Shown: positions 29,060-38,220 of the stretch, piece after piece | Layout: every line of letters starts with the position of its first letter | How positions within the stretch are numbered: position 1 is the stretch's first letter | Assembly: GCF_008297975.1 (NCBI RefSeq) | Contig: NZ_VLNY01000002.1 | Location: forward strand, 310,001-374,000 | DNA from: Antrihabitans cavernicola | GTDB lineage: Bacteria > Actinomycetota > Actinomycetes > Mycobacteriales > Mycobacteriaceae | Reading direction: 5' to 3' | DNA length: 64,000 nt | The notes under the pieces: generated by a model | What the model was told of the DNA's origin: nothing | Databases searched by the model: none | Seen by the model: the letters and a program-made list of their open reading frames with translations, nothing else | Made by a program: the position numbers and the translations under genes

Positions 29060-29542
29060 CTAAACCTGGGTCGCGAGCGCCGTCAGCGCCGAGTCCGACA
29101 ATCGATAGCCGATCCACTCGGTCTGCGGCAGTGCACCCAGCGAGTCGTAGAAGGCGATCGAGGGCGCGTTCCAGTCCAACACCGCCCAGCTGAGCCTGCT
29201 GTAGCCGTTGTCGACACATTCGCGAGCGAGCGTCGCCAGCAGGGCCTTGCCATAGCCCGACCCGCGGTGCGCCTGCGCGACGAAGAGGTCTTCGAGGTAG
29301 ATCCCGTGCACGCCGTCCCAGGTCGAGTAGTTGAGAAACCAGACGGCGGTGCCGACCACGGCGCCGTCGAGCTCCACAACGTGTGCGAACACAGCCGGGT
29401 TGGTCCCGAACAACGTCGCGTGCAGTTGGTCCGCCGTGACGGTGCACTGCACGCGCGCCTTCTCGTACTCGGCGAGCTGGTAGATCAGGTCGACGATGGC
29501 CTCGACGTCGCCAGGTGTAGCGCGCCGGATCGTGCCGCTCAC
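29060..29542 (-). CDS. GNAT family N-acetyltransferase
   Basis: 160-residue acetyltransferase with the acetyl-CoA motif QAHRGSGYGKALL (R/Q-x-x-G-x-G/A) and the preceding strand IYLEDLFV; a Trp-rich pocket AVWFLNYSTWDG is typical of the SSAT/diamine-type subgroup. Substrate is likely a polyamine or related amine but is not proven. The GTG overlaps the stop of the phosphatase gene upstream (GTGA), so they are coupled. Confidence 0.85.
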   Translation of the reverse strand: MSGTIRRATPGDVEAIVDLIYQLAEYEKARVQCTVTADQLHATLFGTNPAVFAHVVELDGAVVGTAVWFLNYSTWDGVHGIYLEDLFVAQAHRGSGYGKALLATLARECVDNGYSRLSWAVLDWNAPSIAFYDSLGALPQTEWIGYRLSDSALTALATQV

Positions 29543-30135
29543 GCCAGCTCCGGCGCGATGTTGTGGTGCACGATCTGCTCGGCGCCGTGCTCGTAGCCGA
29601 GCACCGAGTAGCCGGCCGCGGACATCCCGAACCGTTGGCCCGCCGTGACCGGGAACTTGGCCCAGCGTGCGACCAGGCAGCGTGAGAAATGGCCGTGACC
29701 GATCAGCACCACATCGCGATCGGGGAGGATCGGTGCGACGGTCGACAGCACCAGATCGGCGCGGGTCTGCACGTCTTCGGCGGACTCGCCGTTGGCGCAC
29801 GGATTCGTCCAGACAGTCCAATTCGGTACGCGCTCACAGATTTCCGGCGTCGTCAGGCCTTCGTAGTCGCCGTAGTCCCATTCGCTCAGGTCGTCCCACG
29901 TCCGATCGGCGTGCAAGCCGGCGAGCTCAGCCGTTCGGATTGCGCGTTTGCGTGGGCTGGTGATGACGAGCGGGTCGCGCAGCTTCAACGCGGCGATCGC
30001 CGGGGCGGCCGCGCGGGCCTGCGCTTCGCCGACGTCGGTGAGCGGAATGTCGGTGAGCCCGGTATGGCGGCCGTCGCGCGACCACTCGGTCTCCCCATGA
30101 CGCATCAGGACCAGCCGAACGACTGCTGCACTCAT
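29539..30135 (-). CDS. Histidine phosphatase family protein (Rv3214-like acid phosphatase)
   Basis: 198-202 residues of the phosphoglycerate-mutase fold. Catalytic LMRHGETEWSRDGRHTG near the start, Arg in SPRKRAIRTAEL, Glu region SEWDYGDYEG and second His in LIGHGHFSR are all present. The M. tuberculosis homologue Rv3214 was named gpm2 but acts as a broad acid phosphatase, so phosphatase is the safer call. ATG 30135 is used; an ATG four codons earlier is possible. Confidence 0.9.
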   Translation of the reverse strand: MSAAVVRLVLMRHGETEWSRDGRHTGLTDIPLTDVGEAQARAAAPAIAALKLRDPLVITSPRKRAIRTAELAGLHADRTWDDLSEWDYGDYEGLTTPEICERVPNWTVWTNPCANGESAEDVQTRADLVLSTVAPILPDRDVVLIGHGHFSRCLVARWAKFPVTAGQRFGMSAAGYSVLGYEHGAEQIVHHNIAPELA

Positions 30136-30246
30136 GGTGCACATCATGCCTCGGCGGTGTCCTCGCTCGGGCGGGGTGGTGCTCGCGACGTGCTAGCTGC
30201 GGGCAAATACTCGCAGGATCGGGCGATGTACGGAAGGATCGTGGGC

Positions 30247-31047
30247 GTGACAAAGGTACTCGCGGTGGCGAATCAGAAGGGTGGGGTCGCAAAAACGACG
30301 ACGGTCGCGTCGCTCGGTGCGGCCCTCGTGGCACTTGACCAGCGCGTACTCGTCGTTGATCTTGATCCTCAAGGATGCCTCACGTTCTCCCTCGGGCACA
30401 ACCCCGATCGGCTGGATTCGTCGATCTACGACGTCTTGACCGCGGGGACGCACGCGAAGGAAGTTCTTCTCGACACCTCCGACGGCGTCGCACTGCTTCC
30501 GGCAACCATCGATCTTGCGGGTGCCGATGCGGTGCTGTTGATGCGTCCGGGACGCGAGTTCGCGCTCAAGCGCGCGTTGGCGCCGCTGCGCGACCAGTAC
30601 GACGTGATCATCATCGACTGCCCGCCGTCGCTCGGCATCATGACGCTCAACGGGCTCACCGCCGCCGACTCGGTGCTGGTGCCCCTGCAGTGCGAAACGC
30701 TGGCCCATCGTGGCGTCGGCCAGCTGCTGCGCACCGTTCGTGAGGTGCAGGAGATCACCAACCCTGATCTGGCACTCCTCGGTGCGCTACCGACCCTGTA
30801 CGACGCCCGGACCACCCACTCGCGTGACGTGCTGTCCGACGTCTCGGATCGCTACGGGCTGCCCGTTCTATCCCCGCCGATCCCACGCACGGTGCGCTTC
30901 GCCGAAGCATCCGCCTCCGGTTCGACCGTGCTGGCCGGTAGGAAGAACAAGGGCGCCGAGGCATACCAGGAACTCGCCGAGCAGTTGGTCGGATACTGGT
31001 GGGGCGGTAAAGAACTCGCGACATACGCGACACATCACTCGGCCTGA
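30247..31047 (+). CDS. ParA/Soj-like ATPase without adjacent parB
   Basis: 266-residue MinD/ParA-family ATPase. Deviant Walker A KGGVAKTT in ANQKGGVAKTTTVASLG, Walker A' VDLDPQG and Walker B IIDCPPSLG are intact. No ParB gene is next to it and no parS-like site was noticed, so it is not the chromosomal segregation parAB. It corresponds to Rv3213c. GTG 30247 is chosen by homology with GGAAGG upstream; 30241 and 30226 are alternatives. It is divergent from the phosphatase-acetyltransferase pair. Confidence 0.88.
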   Translation: MTKVLAVANQKGGVAKTTTVASLGAALVALDQRVLVVDLDPQGCLTFSLGHNPDRLDSSIYDVLTAGTHAKEVLLDTSDGVALLPATIDLAGADAVLLMRPGREFALKRALAPLRDQYDVIIIDCPPSLGIMTLNGLTAADSVLVPLQCETLAHRGVGQLLRTVREVQEITNPDLALLGALPTLYDARTTHSRDVLSDVSDRYGLPVLSPPIPRTVRFAEASASGSTVLAGRKNKGAEAYQELAEQLVGYWWGGKELATYATHHSA

Positions 31048-31235
31048 CGGCGGTTGCGGGTCAAGCCAACCTGTTTACGTGGGATTCCTACCGGATACCG
31101 GGAGGGAAGCCACACGATCAGGAATCGCGCAGCGGGATCTTCGGCCCGACTGATCGCTGAGTGGCGACGGTGGTCCGGGCGATAGTGAAGGATCTTGCTC
31201 GGAATTCGATCAGAATCCTTCAAAGTTGGCCAGGC

Positions 31236-32039
31236 TCAACCTTGATCGCCCGGAACCCATGGCGATGGCCAATCCTTTTGCCGCAGTAGCGCATCTGTGC
31301 CACCGTCGGCGTAGACGATACTCCCGCAGAGCAGTGCCGAACCTGGACCGAGCAAGAATTCGACCAGCGCTGCTACCTCGTCCGGCGCACCTCGACGACC
31401 ACGAGGAACCGGGTACAGGTCCAACAGCGCTGCCATCTTCGGATCGACATCCGGCCCCGAGGTCATCGGTGTATCGATCATTCCCGGCGCTACGGCGTTC
31501 AGCCTGATACGTGCGCCGATCCACTTGCGGCGCACCGCCTCACGGCGCGTCCACCAGGCGAGCGCCAGCTTGGTTGCGGGATAGGCGGCGACCGGGCCTA
31601 CCGCATCCGCGAGCGCTACGGCGTCATCCTCTCGATCGTCGAGGAGCGCATCAACCAGGTCCGCGGGGACGCCTGGTTGGGTAGTGGTGCTGCTGGACGA
31701 GATCGCAACGGCCGCGGGCGAGCTCGCGCGTTCGAGTGCCGGACGCAGTCCGTTCAGCACAGCCACGGTGCCGAAGTAGTTGACTGAGGCCAGCTTTCCG
31801 CCGGTATGGCTGGACAGAGGACCGAGGCCTGCGCAACACACAACACCGTCGACGACGCCGGAGCAGGCTTCTAGTGCCTGCGCGACCGCGCCCGAACGGC
31901 CGTCTCGCGTCGAGAGGTCTGCGGTCACGGTGGCCCCGGCAAGGTCGATGCCTATGACGGTGGCACCGGCGGATGTCAGGCGCTGAGCAGTCGCGGCACC
32001 GATTCCCGACCCTGAACCGGTGACGACGATAGTAGGCAT
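31236..32039 (-). CDS. Short-chain dehydrogenase (3-alpha-hydroxysteroid dehydrogenase-like)
   Basis: 267-residue SDR. Cofactor motif TGSGSGIG (TGxxxGIG), NNAG position replaced by CCAGLG, catalytic Ser in SSSS and YPATK (Tyr-x3-Lys). The long insertion between Ser and Tyr (DLVDALLDDREDDAVALAD) and the sequence end PSPWVP resemble bacterial 3-alpha-hydroxysteroid dehydrogenase/carbonyl reductases. Substrate not known. Fifteen bases downstream of the PQQ-like protein gene on the same strand, likely the end of the rhlE transcript. Confidence 0.85.
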   Translation of the reverse strand: MPTIVVTGSGSGIGAATAQRLTSAGATVIGIDLAGATVTADLSTRDGRSGAVAQALEACSGVVDGVVCCAGLGPLSSHTGGKLASVNYFGTVAVLNGLRPALERASSPAAVAISSSSTTTQPGVPADLVDALLDDREDDAVALADAVGPVAAYPATKLALAWWTRREAVRRKWIGARIRLNAVAPGMIDTPMTSGPDVDPKMAALLDLYPVPRGRRGAPDEVAALVEFLLGPGSALLCGSIVYADGGTDALLRQKDWPSPWVPGDQG

Positions 32040-32054
32040 GCCTGCAAAGCTACG

Positions 32055-33287
32055 TCACCCGAGCGCGACGACAGTGTCGCCGCGTTGTTCGAGCACGAAA
32101 TTGCCGAGGACAGCCGTGCCGATCGGTCCCTGCGTGATCGGCTTGCCATCGGATCCGTTGCGCTGCAGATCTATTCGCCGTACCTCACGACCGTTGGACG
32201 GATCGAGCACAGCGAGCCCGCCCACGATCGGCACCAGCAGACTGCCCGCCATCATCGAGCCCGGACCCAGCACGCCTTGGGCGGCCCAAATCGGTACGAA
32301 GTCGCTCATTCGCAACGCGATGAGCTGCGATCCGGTCCAGATCGTGTAGTTGCTCGCATTCTTCGCAACCACCGAGTCGGCGGCCAAGGGTTGGGAAAGC
32401 GCATATTGCTGAACGGGATTCGCGTCGCCGTCGAAGACTCCGATGCGCGGACCCTCGTTGCCGCTCGGCGGTAGATACACCGCAACCCGATCGCCGGAGA
32501 CCGCGAGCACCTGCGCGCCGTCGACGCCCGGTGTAAGACCCGCGATCACGCTGGAGCCGTATTCCTCGGGCTTCTGATTGTCCTTGGGCGACGGATTGAG
32601 CAACGTCAGGCGGTCGCCAGCCTCTTTCGGGCAGCGTTCGAGCACGGCGACGCGAGTATTCGACGATCGTGCGGAGTCGTAGTGACAGCCCGAGCGGGGT
32701 TGTGCTTTCGGCTGGACGGGTGCGTCGATGCGTCCGTACTCGAGCGTGCGCACCAGGTCCGAGCGCCAGACTTCGAGTCGCGAATCACCCTGTGCGACAA
32801 CGTAGGTGCCGTCGGCTGACAAGCGGATGCTGTTGTCCGCGTCGCTGGTCCGTTGCGCTTCCCTGAGCCCGTCCGGGCCGTCCAGTTCGGTGACCTGGCT
32901 ACAGCCGCGACGATCGCGGTAGACCGCAACCGCCGTGCCCCAGGAGTTGATCACGCCACACAGCGGCATGTTGCGCTGGTAATGCCAGAGTTCTTTGCCG
33001 TCTTCGATGTTGCGGCCCGTGACGGTTCCGTCGTCGCCGGTGACCACAGCCCCGCCCGCGGTGAGCGGGACCGTGGTGACGTTGCTCGGCTGCCGCCAGA
33101 TCTCGCGCAGTCGATCGGGGATCGTCAATGCCGTCTTCGGCGGCACAGCGGAGGTTTCCGCCGTGACGGACGTGGTGCCCCTGGCATCGCTGTGCAGCCA
33201 GATCACCGAAATGGCAACGACGACTGCGACAACGAGAGCCGCGGCAACTATGAGGTCGACGCGGCTACGTCGCTCGGGTGCCAGCAC
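32055..33287 (-). CDS. Membrane-anchored PQQ-like beta-propeller protein (Rv3212-like)
   Basis: 410-residue protein with one N-terminal membrane anchor (VDLIVAAALVVAVVVAISVIW) and an extracellular beta-propeller built of PQQ-like repeats (GGAVVTGDDGTVTG, GKELWHYQRNMP). No enzyme motif. Orthologous in place and architecture to Rv3212. It begins nine bases after the rhlE stop, so it is co-transcribed with the helicase, though the functional link is obscure. Confidence 0.8.
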   Translation of the reverse strand: MLAPERRSRVDLIVAAALVVAVVVAISVIWLHSDARGTTSVTAETSAVPPKTALTIPDRLREIWRQPSNVTTVPLTAGGAVVTGDDGTVTGRNIEDGKELWHYQRNMPLCGVINSWGTAVAVYRDRRGCSQVTELDGPDGLREAQRTSDADNSIRLSADGTYVVAQGDSRLEVWRSDLVRTLEYGRIDAPVQPKAQPRSGCHYDSARSSNTRVAVLERCPKEAGDRLTLLNPSPKDNQKPEEYGSSVIAGLTPGVDGAQVLAVSGDRVAVYLPPSGNEGPRIGVFDGDANPVQQYALSQPLAADSVVAKNASNYTIWTGSQLIALRMSDFVPIWAAQGVLGPGSMMAGSLLVPIVGGLAVLDPSNGREVRRIDLQRNGSDGKPITQGPIGTAVLGNFVLEQRGDTVVALG

Positions 33288-33296
33288 GGTGCGAGG

Positions 33297-34847
33297 CTAC
33301 TCCGCTGCCGCCGACACGGTTTCCGGTGCGGTGGCCGCTGCGCCGTTGCCCGATCCCCGACGGCGACGCCGCTTGCGCGGTGCCTTCTCGTCGGTGCCTG
33401 CTGTTGGGGCGCCGGGGGACTGGACCGGGGGAGCGGACTCCGCGTTGTTGCCGGTTGTCGCTGCCGCATCCGCAGGCTGACCCGCGCGGGTACGGCGACG
33501 GCTGCGGTTGCGATTGCGCGGGGCCCTCGTGGCAGCTTCGCCGGACTCGGAGGTCTGGTCCCGCTTCGGAGCGTCCTTCTTGGCCTTGCGAACCGTGCCG
33601 GTGGCGTCTGTCGGAATGTCGAGCTCGTCGAACAGATGCGGTGAGCTCGAGTAGGTTTCGACGGGATCGGCGTTGTCGAGGCCGAGAGCCTTGTCGATCA
33701 GTTGCCAGCGCGGGATGTCGTCCCAGTCCACCAGCGTGACGGCGATACCTGTACGACCTGCACGACCGGTGCGGCCGATTCGGTGCACGTAGGTCTTCTC
33801 GTCCTCGGGGCACTGGTAGTTGATGACGTGGGTGACGTCGTCGATGTCGATACCGCGGGCGGCCACATCGGTGGCGACCAACACGTCCACCTTGCCGTTG
33901 CGGAACGCGTTCAGCGACTTCTCACGCGCCACCTGGCCGAGATCGCCGTGCACGGCGCCGACTGCGAAGCCGCGCTCCGCGAGATCGTCGGCGACCTTCT
34001 GTGCGGTGCGCTTGGTGCGGGTGAAGATCATCGTGGCGCCGCGGCCCTCTGCCTGCAGGACACGTGCGATCATCTCGGTCTTGTCCAGGGCGTGTGCGCG
34101 GTAGACGAACTGCGAGGTCCGCTCGTGGACGGCCGACGAATGGGCCTCTTCGGCGCGGATGTGCGTCGGCTGCGTCAGGAACGTCCGAGCCAGGGTGATG
34201 ATCGGTCCCGGCATGGTCGCGGAGAACAACATCGTCTGACGTCGGTCCGGAACCATGCCGAGGATGCGCTCGATGTCGGGAAGGAAGCCGAGGTCCAGCA
34301 TCTCGTCGGCCTCGTCGAGAACGAGGACGCCGATCTTGCCCAGGATCAGGTGACCTTGCTTCGCCAAGTCGAGCAGTCGGCCGGGCGTACCGACGACCAC
34401 GTCGACACCGACCTGCAGCGCCTCGATCTGTGCCTCGTACGGACGACCGCCGTAGATGGAGAGCACCTTCAGGTTGCCCTGGTGGTTCTTCAGGTACTTG
34501 CCTGCGTTCTCGAGGTCTTCGGTGACCTGGATGCAGAGTTCGCGGGTCGGCACGATGATGAGCGCGCGCGGGGTGCCGTCGAGGACGGCGGTGCCGGTGT
34601 CGGCGGTCGCGATGCGGTGCAGCAGCGGAACGCCGAAACCGAAGGTCTTACCCATGCCGGTGCGGGCCTGGCCGATCAGATCCTCGCCCGAGAGGGCCAG
34701 GGGGAGCGTCAGTTCCTGGATTGCGAAGGTGCGTTCGATGCCGATCTCGTCGAGCGCGCGCACGATTTCGTCGCGAACACCCAATTCGGCGAAAGTGGGG
34801 GGTGTATGGGTCTCGTCCAACTGTGCGTCGACGAACGTCTCGGTCAA
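33297..34847 (-). CDS. rhlE: DEAD-box RNA helicase RhlE
   Basis: 516-residue ATP-dependent RNA helicase. Q motif (FAIQELTLPLAL), motif I ARTGMGKT, Ia PTRELCIQ, II DEADEMLDLGF, III SAT, V ATDVAARGIDID and VI HRIGRTGRAG are present. The C-terminal 110 residues are basic and Ala/Pro-rich (RNRNRSRRRTRAGQ, RKRRRRRGSGNG), a likely RNA tether. The start codon is uncertain: TTG at 34847 is used, and upstream in-frame residues lack ATG or GTG. In mycobacteria it joins RNase E in RNA decay. First gene of an operon with the Rv3212-like and SDR genes. Confidence 0.92.
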   Translation of the reverse strand: MTETFVDAQLDETHTPPTFAELGVRDEIVRALDEIGIERTFAIQELTLPLALSGEDLIGQARTGMGKTFGFGVPLLHRIATADTGTAVLDGTPRALIIVPTRELCIQVTEDLENAGKYLKNHQGNLKVLSIYGGRPYEAQIEALQVGVDVVVGTPGRLLDLAKQGHLILGKIGVLVLDEADEMLDLGFLPDIERILGMVPDRRQTMLFSATMPGPIITLARTFLTQPTHIRAEEAHSSAVHERTSQFVYRAHALDKTEMIARVLQAEGRGATMIFTRTKRTAQKVADDLAERGFAVGAVHGDLGQVAREKSLNAFRNGKVDVLVATDVAARGIDIDDVTHVINYQCPEDEKTYVHRIGRTGRAGRTGIAVTLVDWDDIPRWQLIDKALGLDNADPVETYSSSPHLFDELDIPTDATGTVRKAKKDAPKRDQTSESGEAATRAPRNRNRSRRRTRAGQPADAAATTGNNAESAPPVQSPGAPTAGTDEKAPRKRRRRRGSGNGAAATAPETVSAAAE

Positions 34848-35197
34848 GCCGGGTTCTTGGTCGACAGTGATCTTGCTCAGGGGTCTGGCCTTCCTCGTGG
34901 TCTCGCGCGCACGAGGTTTAGGGCCCGGCCGATGGGTCAGCCGTTCGTTGCCCAGAAAATCCGGTGTGATTTCGCAGTCGGCCTCGGCGCGGAAATCGAA
35001 GAAGATTTCGGCGAAGCTGCAGCAACGACTCGGATCTGTGCGCGCACATTATCGGCGGGCATCTGCGTAATTCTCTTCACCGATCTCGGGAAAAGTCGCC
35101 GATGTCCTCCCTCATGGTAACTTGCCAGGTCGCAATGGCGGAATCGGCGACGGTCCGGCCCAGGTGGGGGTGCAGAATGCGGCTACTCTTGGGCGTC
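34848..35197. other. Divergent 350-bp intergenic region between rhlE and the ferritin-like gene
   Basis: No coding sequence with family resemblance is seen. On the rhlE side there is a hairpin with seven-base arms (CCTCGTG at 34892 and CACGAGG ending at 34915) that would lie in the rhlE 5' leader; a long leader is typical of cold-responsive helicase genes. On the other side TACTCT just before the ATG 35198 could be a -10 box. Confidence 0.4.
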
Positions 35198-35878
35198 ATG
35201 GGAGCCAATCCATCCGCGTCGCTGACCCCGTCTATCGCATCCGATCACCCCGGTGTGGCCGAACTGTTCGCCGTTCTTGCCTACGGCGAGATCTCCGCCT
35301 TCTATCGACTGGCCGAGGAGGCTCAGCTTTCGCCCAGCATGAAGGGCAAGCTGGCGCTCGCGAAGATGGCCGCAGCCGAGATGAATCACTTCGAGACGCT
35401 GGAAACCGCGCTGTCGGACCGTGGGATCGACGTCTTCGACGCCATGGCACCGTTCGTCAGAGCCCTCGACGCCTATCACGACTCGACCAACCCGTCGACG
35501 TGGCTGGAATCGATGGTGAAGGCCTACGTGGGCGACGGCATCGCTGCCGATTTCTACCGCGAGATCGCCGGCGCGCTGGAACCCGAGGTCGCCGACATCG
35601 TCCGCGATGTGCTCGCCGAAACCGATCACTCCGAGTTCGTCGTCGACGAGGTGCGTAATGCCGTCGCCGCAAGTCGCCAGGACAAGGACCGACTGATGCT
35701 GTGGGGCCGCCGCCTGCTCGGCGAGGCGATCACCCAGGCGCAGTTCGTGTTGGCGCAGCGCGAGGAGCTCACCGAACTCGTCATCACCGCCACCGGCGAT
35801 CTCAACAACATCATCGCCCTCTTCGATCGCATGCAGGAAAGTCACGCCGAGCGCATGGCCGTGCTCGGCTTGATCTGA
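35198..35878 (+). CDS. Ferritin-like fold protein (MiaE-like), Rv3210c homologue
   Basis: 226-residue all-helical protein of the ferritin-like superfamily. Candidate diiron ligands are spread as in MiaE-type proteins: FAVLAYGEISAFYRLAEEA, AAAEMNHFETLE (E-x2-H) and DVLAETDHSEF (E-x2-H). The activity, tRNA hydroxylation or another oxidation, is unproven in actinobacteria. Start at ATG 35198 (MGANPSAS). It precedes the DUF3107 gene, a fixed pairing in mycobacteria. Confidence 0.85.
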   Translation: MGANPSASLTPSIASDHPGVAELFAVLAYGEISAFYRLAEEAQLSPSMKGKLALAKMAAAEMNHFETLETALSDRGIDVFDAMAPFVRALDAYHDSTNPSTWLESMVKAYVGDGIAADFYREIAGALEPEVADIVRDVLAETDHSEFVVDEVRNAVAASRQDKDRLMLWGRRLLGEAITQAQFVLAQREELTELVITATGDLNNIIALFDRMQESHAERMAVLGLI

Positions 35879-35979
35879 GTCGGGCGTTCGCTGACAGCAC
35901 AGCCGCCGGGCGGTCCGCTGCGCACACGCTGCACTAGCCTGACGTTGACACGTGATGGACGAACGTTCGGAGGTTGGCC

Positions 35980-36207
35980 GTGGAGGTCAAGATCGGTATC
36001 TCGGATAGCCCGCGCGAATTGATTGTCAACAGTGCGCAAACGCCGGACGAGGTGGAGAAGATCGTGTCGGGTGCGATCGGTGCGTCCGACGGCGTCGTCT
36101 CGCTGATCGACGAGAAGGGTCGCAAGTTCCTCATCCAGGCATCCAAGGTCGCCTACGTCGAAATCGGTCCTACGACCGGCGGCAAGGTCGGCTTCGCGCG
36201 GAGTTGA
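35980..36207 (+). CDS. DUF3107 family protein (TB9.4-like)
   Basis: 75-residue protein beginning VEVKIGISDSPRELIV, matching the small actinobacterial DUF3107 family, whose M. tuberculosis member is TB9.4 (Rv3208A). GTG 35980 is chosen because GGAGG lies six to seven bases upstream; a TTG two codons earlier is in frame. It ends five bases from the converging TetR gene. No known activity. Confidence 0.85.
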   Translation: MEVKIGISDSPRELIVNSAQTPDEVEKIVSGAIGASDGVVSLIDEKGRKFLIQASKVAYVEIGPTTGGKVGFARS

Positions 36208-36212
36208 GCGCG

Positions 36213-36908
<696 letters not shown>

Positions 36909-36966
36909 TCACGCGCCGGTCGGCGCGCCGGGGCGCCGTACACGGAGTATGTGAGATTCTGGACGC

Positions 36967-38115
36967 GTGATCGAGTATCGAGGGCCGGACATGCGTGGGC
37001 GAGGCCCACGCGGCCGTGACCCCCGACAATCGTTCGAAGACGGCGATACGGACGAGCTCGGCGGTGCCCGCGACCGCGACCGTCGACCCGATCCGAGGCG
37101 GGCCGAACCCGGACGAACGACCGATCGCTACTCGGCGACACGCTCACATCAGCCGCTGCGTGCGCAGTGGGACCCGACCAGCCGCGACGACACCCGCGTC
37201 CGGCCCAAACGTCCCGAGCGCCGAACGAAGAAGCAGAGCAGGCTCGGGCGGTTCGTATCCACCTACGGGTGGCGGGCGTATGCGATCCCGATCCTTGCGA
37301 TCGTGACGGTGTTCGTTCTGGTCGACGCGTTTCGGCCCGATGATCCGGTGGCGGGGCAAACCGGTTCGCAGTCCGGGGTCGCCGATCCGGGTTTCGGCGC
37401 GTTGAGCAAAAGCACCGATGGGACCAGCGTCGTCGGTGTGCCGCCCAAGGGCGATGGAAACTTTGCGAAAGACCTACCGACCGGCGCCCTTCCCGACGGT
37501 GGTTTCTTCACCCCGTCGGGCGCGGGCACTTGGCACGTGTTGCCGGGAACCACCGGCCAGGTCGGCCAGGGCACCCAGCAAGTGTTCACCTACACCGTCG
37601 AGGTGGAGGACGGCATGGACACGTCGGCCCAGGGCGGCGACGACTCGTTCGCGAAGATGGTCGATCAGACGCTGTCGAATCCGAAGAGCTGGACCAAGGA
37701 CCCACGGTTCGCATTCAAGCGAATCGACCAGGGGGACCCGGACTTTCGGATTTCGCTCACCACGCAGATGAGTACCAGGACGGTCTGCGGATACGACATT
37801 CCACTCGACACCTCGTGCTACGACCCAGCCATCGATCGGGTGGTTCTCAACGACGCGCGTTGGGTCCGCGGTGCTGTCGCTTTTCAGGGCGACATCGGCT
37901 CGTATCGGCAGTACCAGATCAACCACGAGGTCGGGCACGCGATCGGCTACTTCCAACACCAGCCGTGCGAGCAGGACGGCGGGCTGGCACCGGTGATGAT
38001 GCAGCAGAGTTTCGGTACAGCCGACAACGACATCGCGAAGCTGGATCCTGAAGGCGTCGTCCCGATGGATGGCAAGGTGTGCCGCTTCAACCCATGGCCG
38101 TTCCCACGCGGCTGA
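36967..38115 (+). CDS. Membrane-anchored DUF3152 protein with zinc-protease-like motif
   Basis: 382-residue type II membrane protein: about 95 disordered, Arg/Asp-rich residues, one membrane segment (WRAYAIPILAIVTVFVLVDAF), a Gly-rich linker and an extracellular DUF3152 domain. That domain holds NHEVGHAIGYFQH, an HExxH motif with Gly at +7 and a third His one position later than in classic metzincins, plus two Cys pairs. Rv3207c is the mycobacterial homologue; proteolysis is likely but unproven. GTG start. Confidence 0.85.
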   Translation: MIEYRGPDMRGRGPRGRDPRQSFEDGDTDELGGARDRDRRPDPRRAEPGRTTDRYSATRSHQPLRAQWDPTSRDDTRVRPKRPERRTKKQSRLGRFVSTYGWRAYAIPILAIVTVFVLVDAFRPDDPVAGQTGSQSGVADPGFGALSKSTDGTSVVGVPPKGDGNFAKDLPTGALPDGGFFTPSGAGTWHVLPGTTGQVGQGTQQVFTYTVEVEDGMDTSAQGGDDSFAKMVDQTLSNPKSWTKDPRFAFKRIDQGDPDFRISLTTQMSTRTVCGYDIPLDTSCYDPAIDRVVLNDARWVRGAVAFQGDIGSYRQYQINHEVGHAIGYFQHQPCEQDGGLAPVMMQQSFGTADNDIAKLDPEGVVPMDGKVCRFNPWPFPRG

Positions 38116-38220
38116 TTTGTTCCCCGCGGTGTCGTTCCGCCACGGTCGACGGTGCGGGATGATTGCACCGGGTTCCCGTGTTGCATCGAAGTGAGTATCG
38201 CGAAACCGTGAGGAGTCGAC

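Noticed and set aside
30247-31047. Chromosomal parAB segregation locus
   Set aside because: No ParB gene follows and no parS-like 16-bp palindrome was found nearby; neighbours match the Rv3213c context instead.
31186-31222. Weak hairpin TGAAGGAT/ATCCTTCA between the ParA and SDR genes
   Set aside because: Only eight pairs with a 21-base loop and no T-tract; could be chance.
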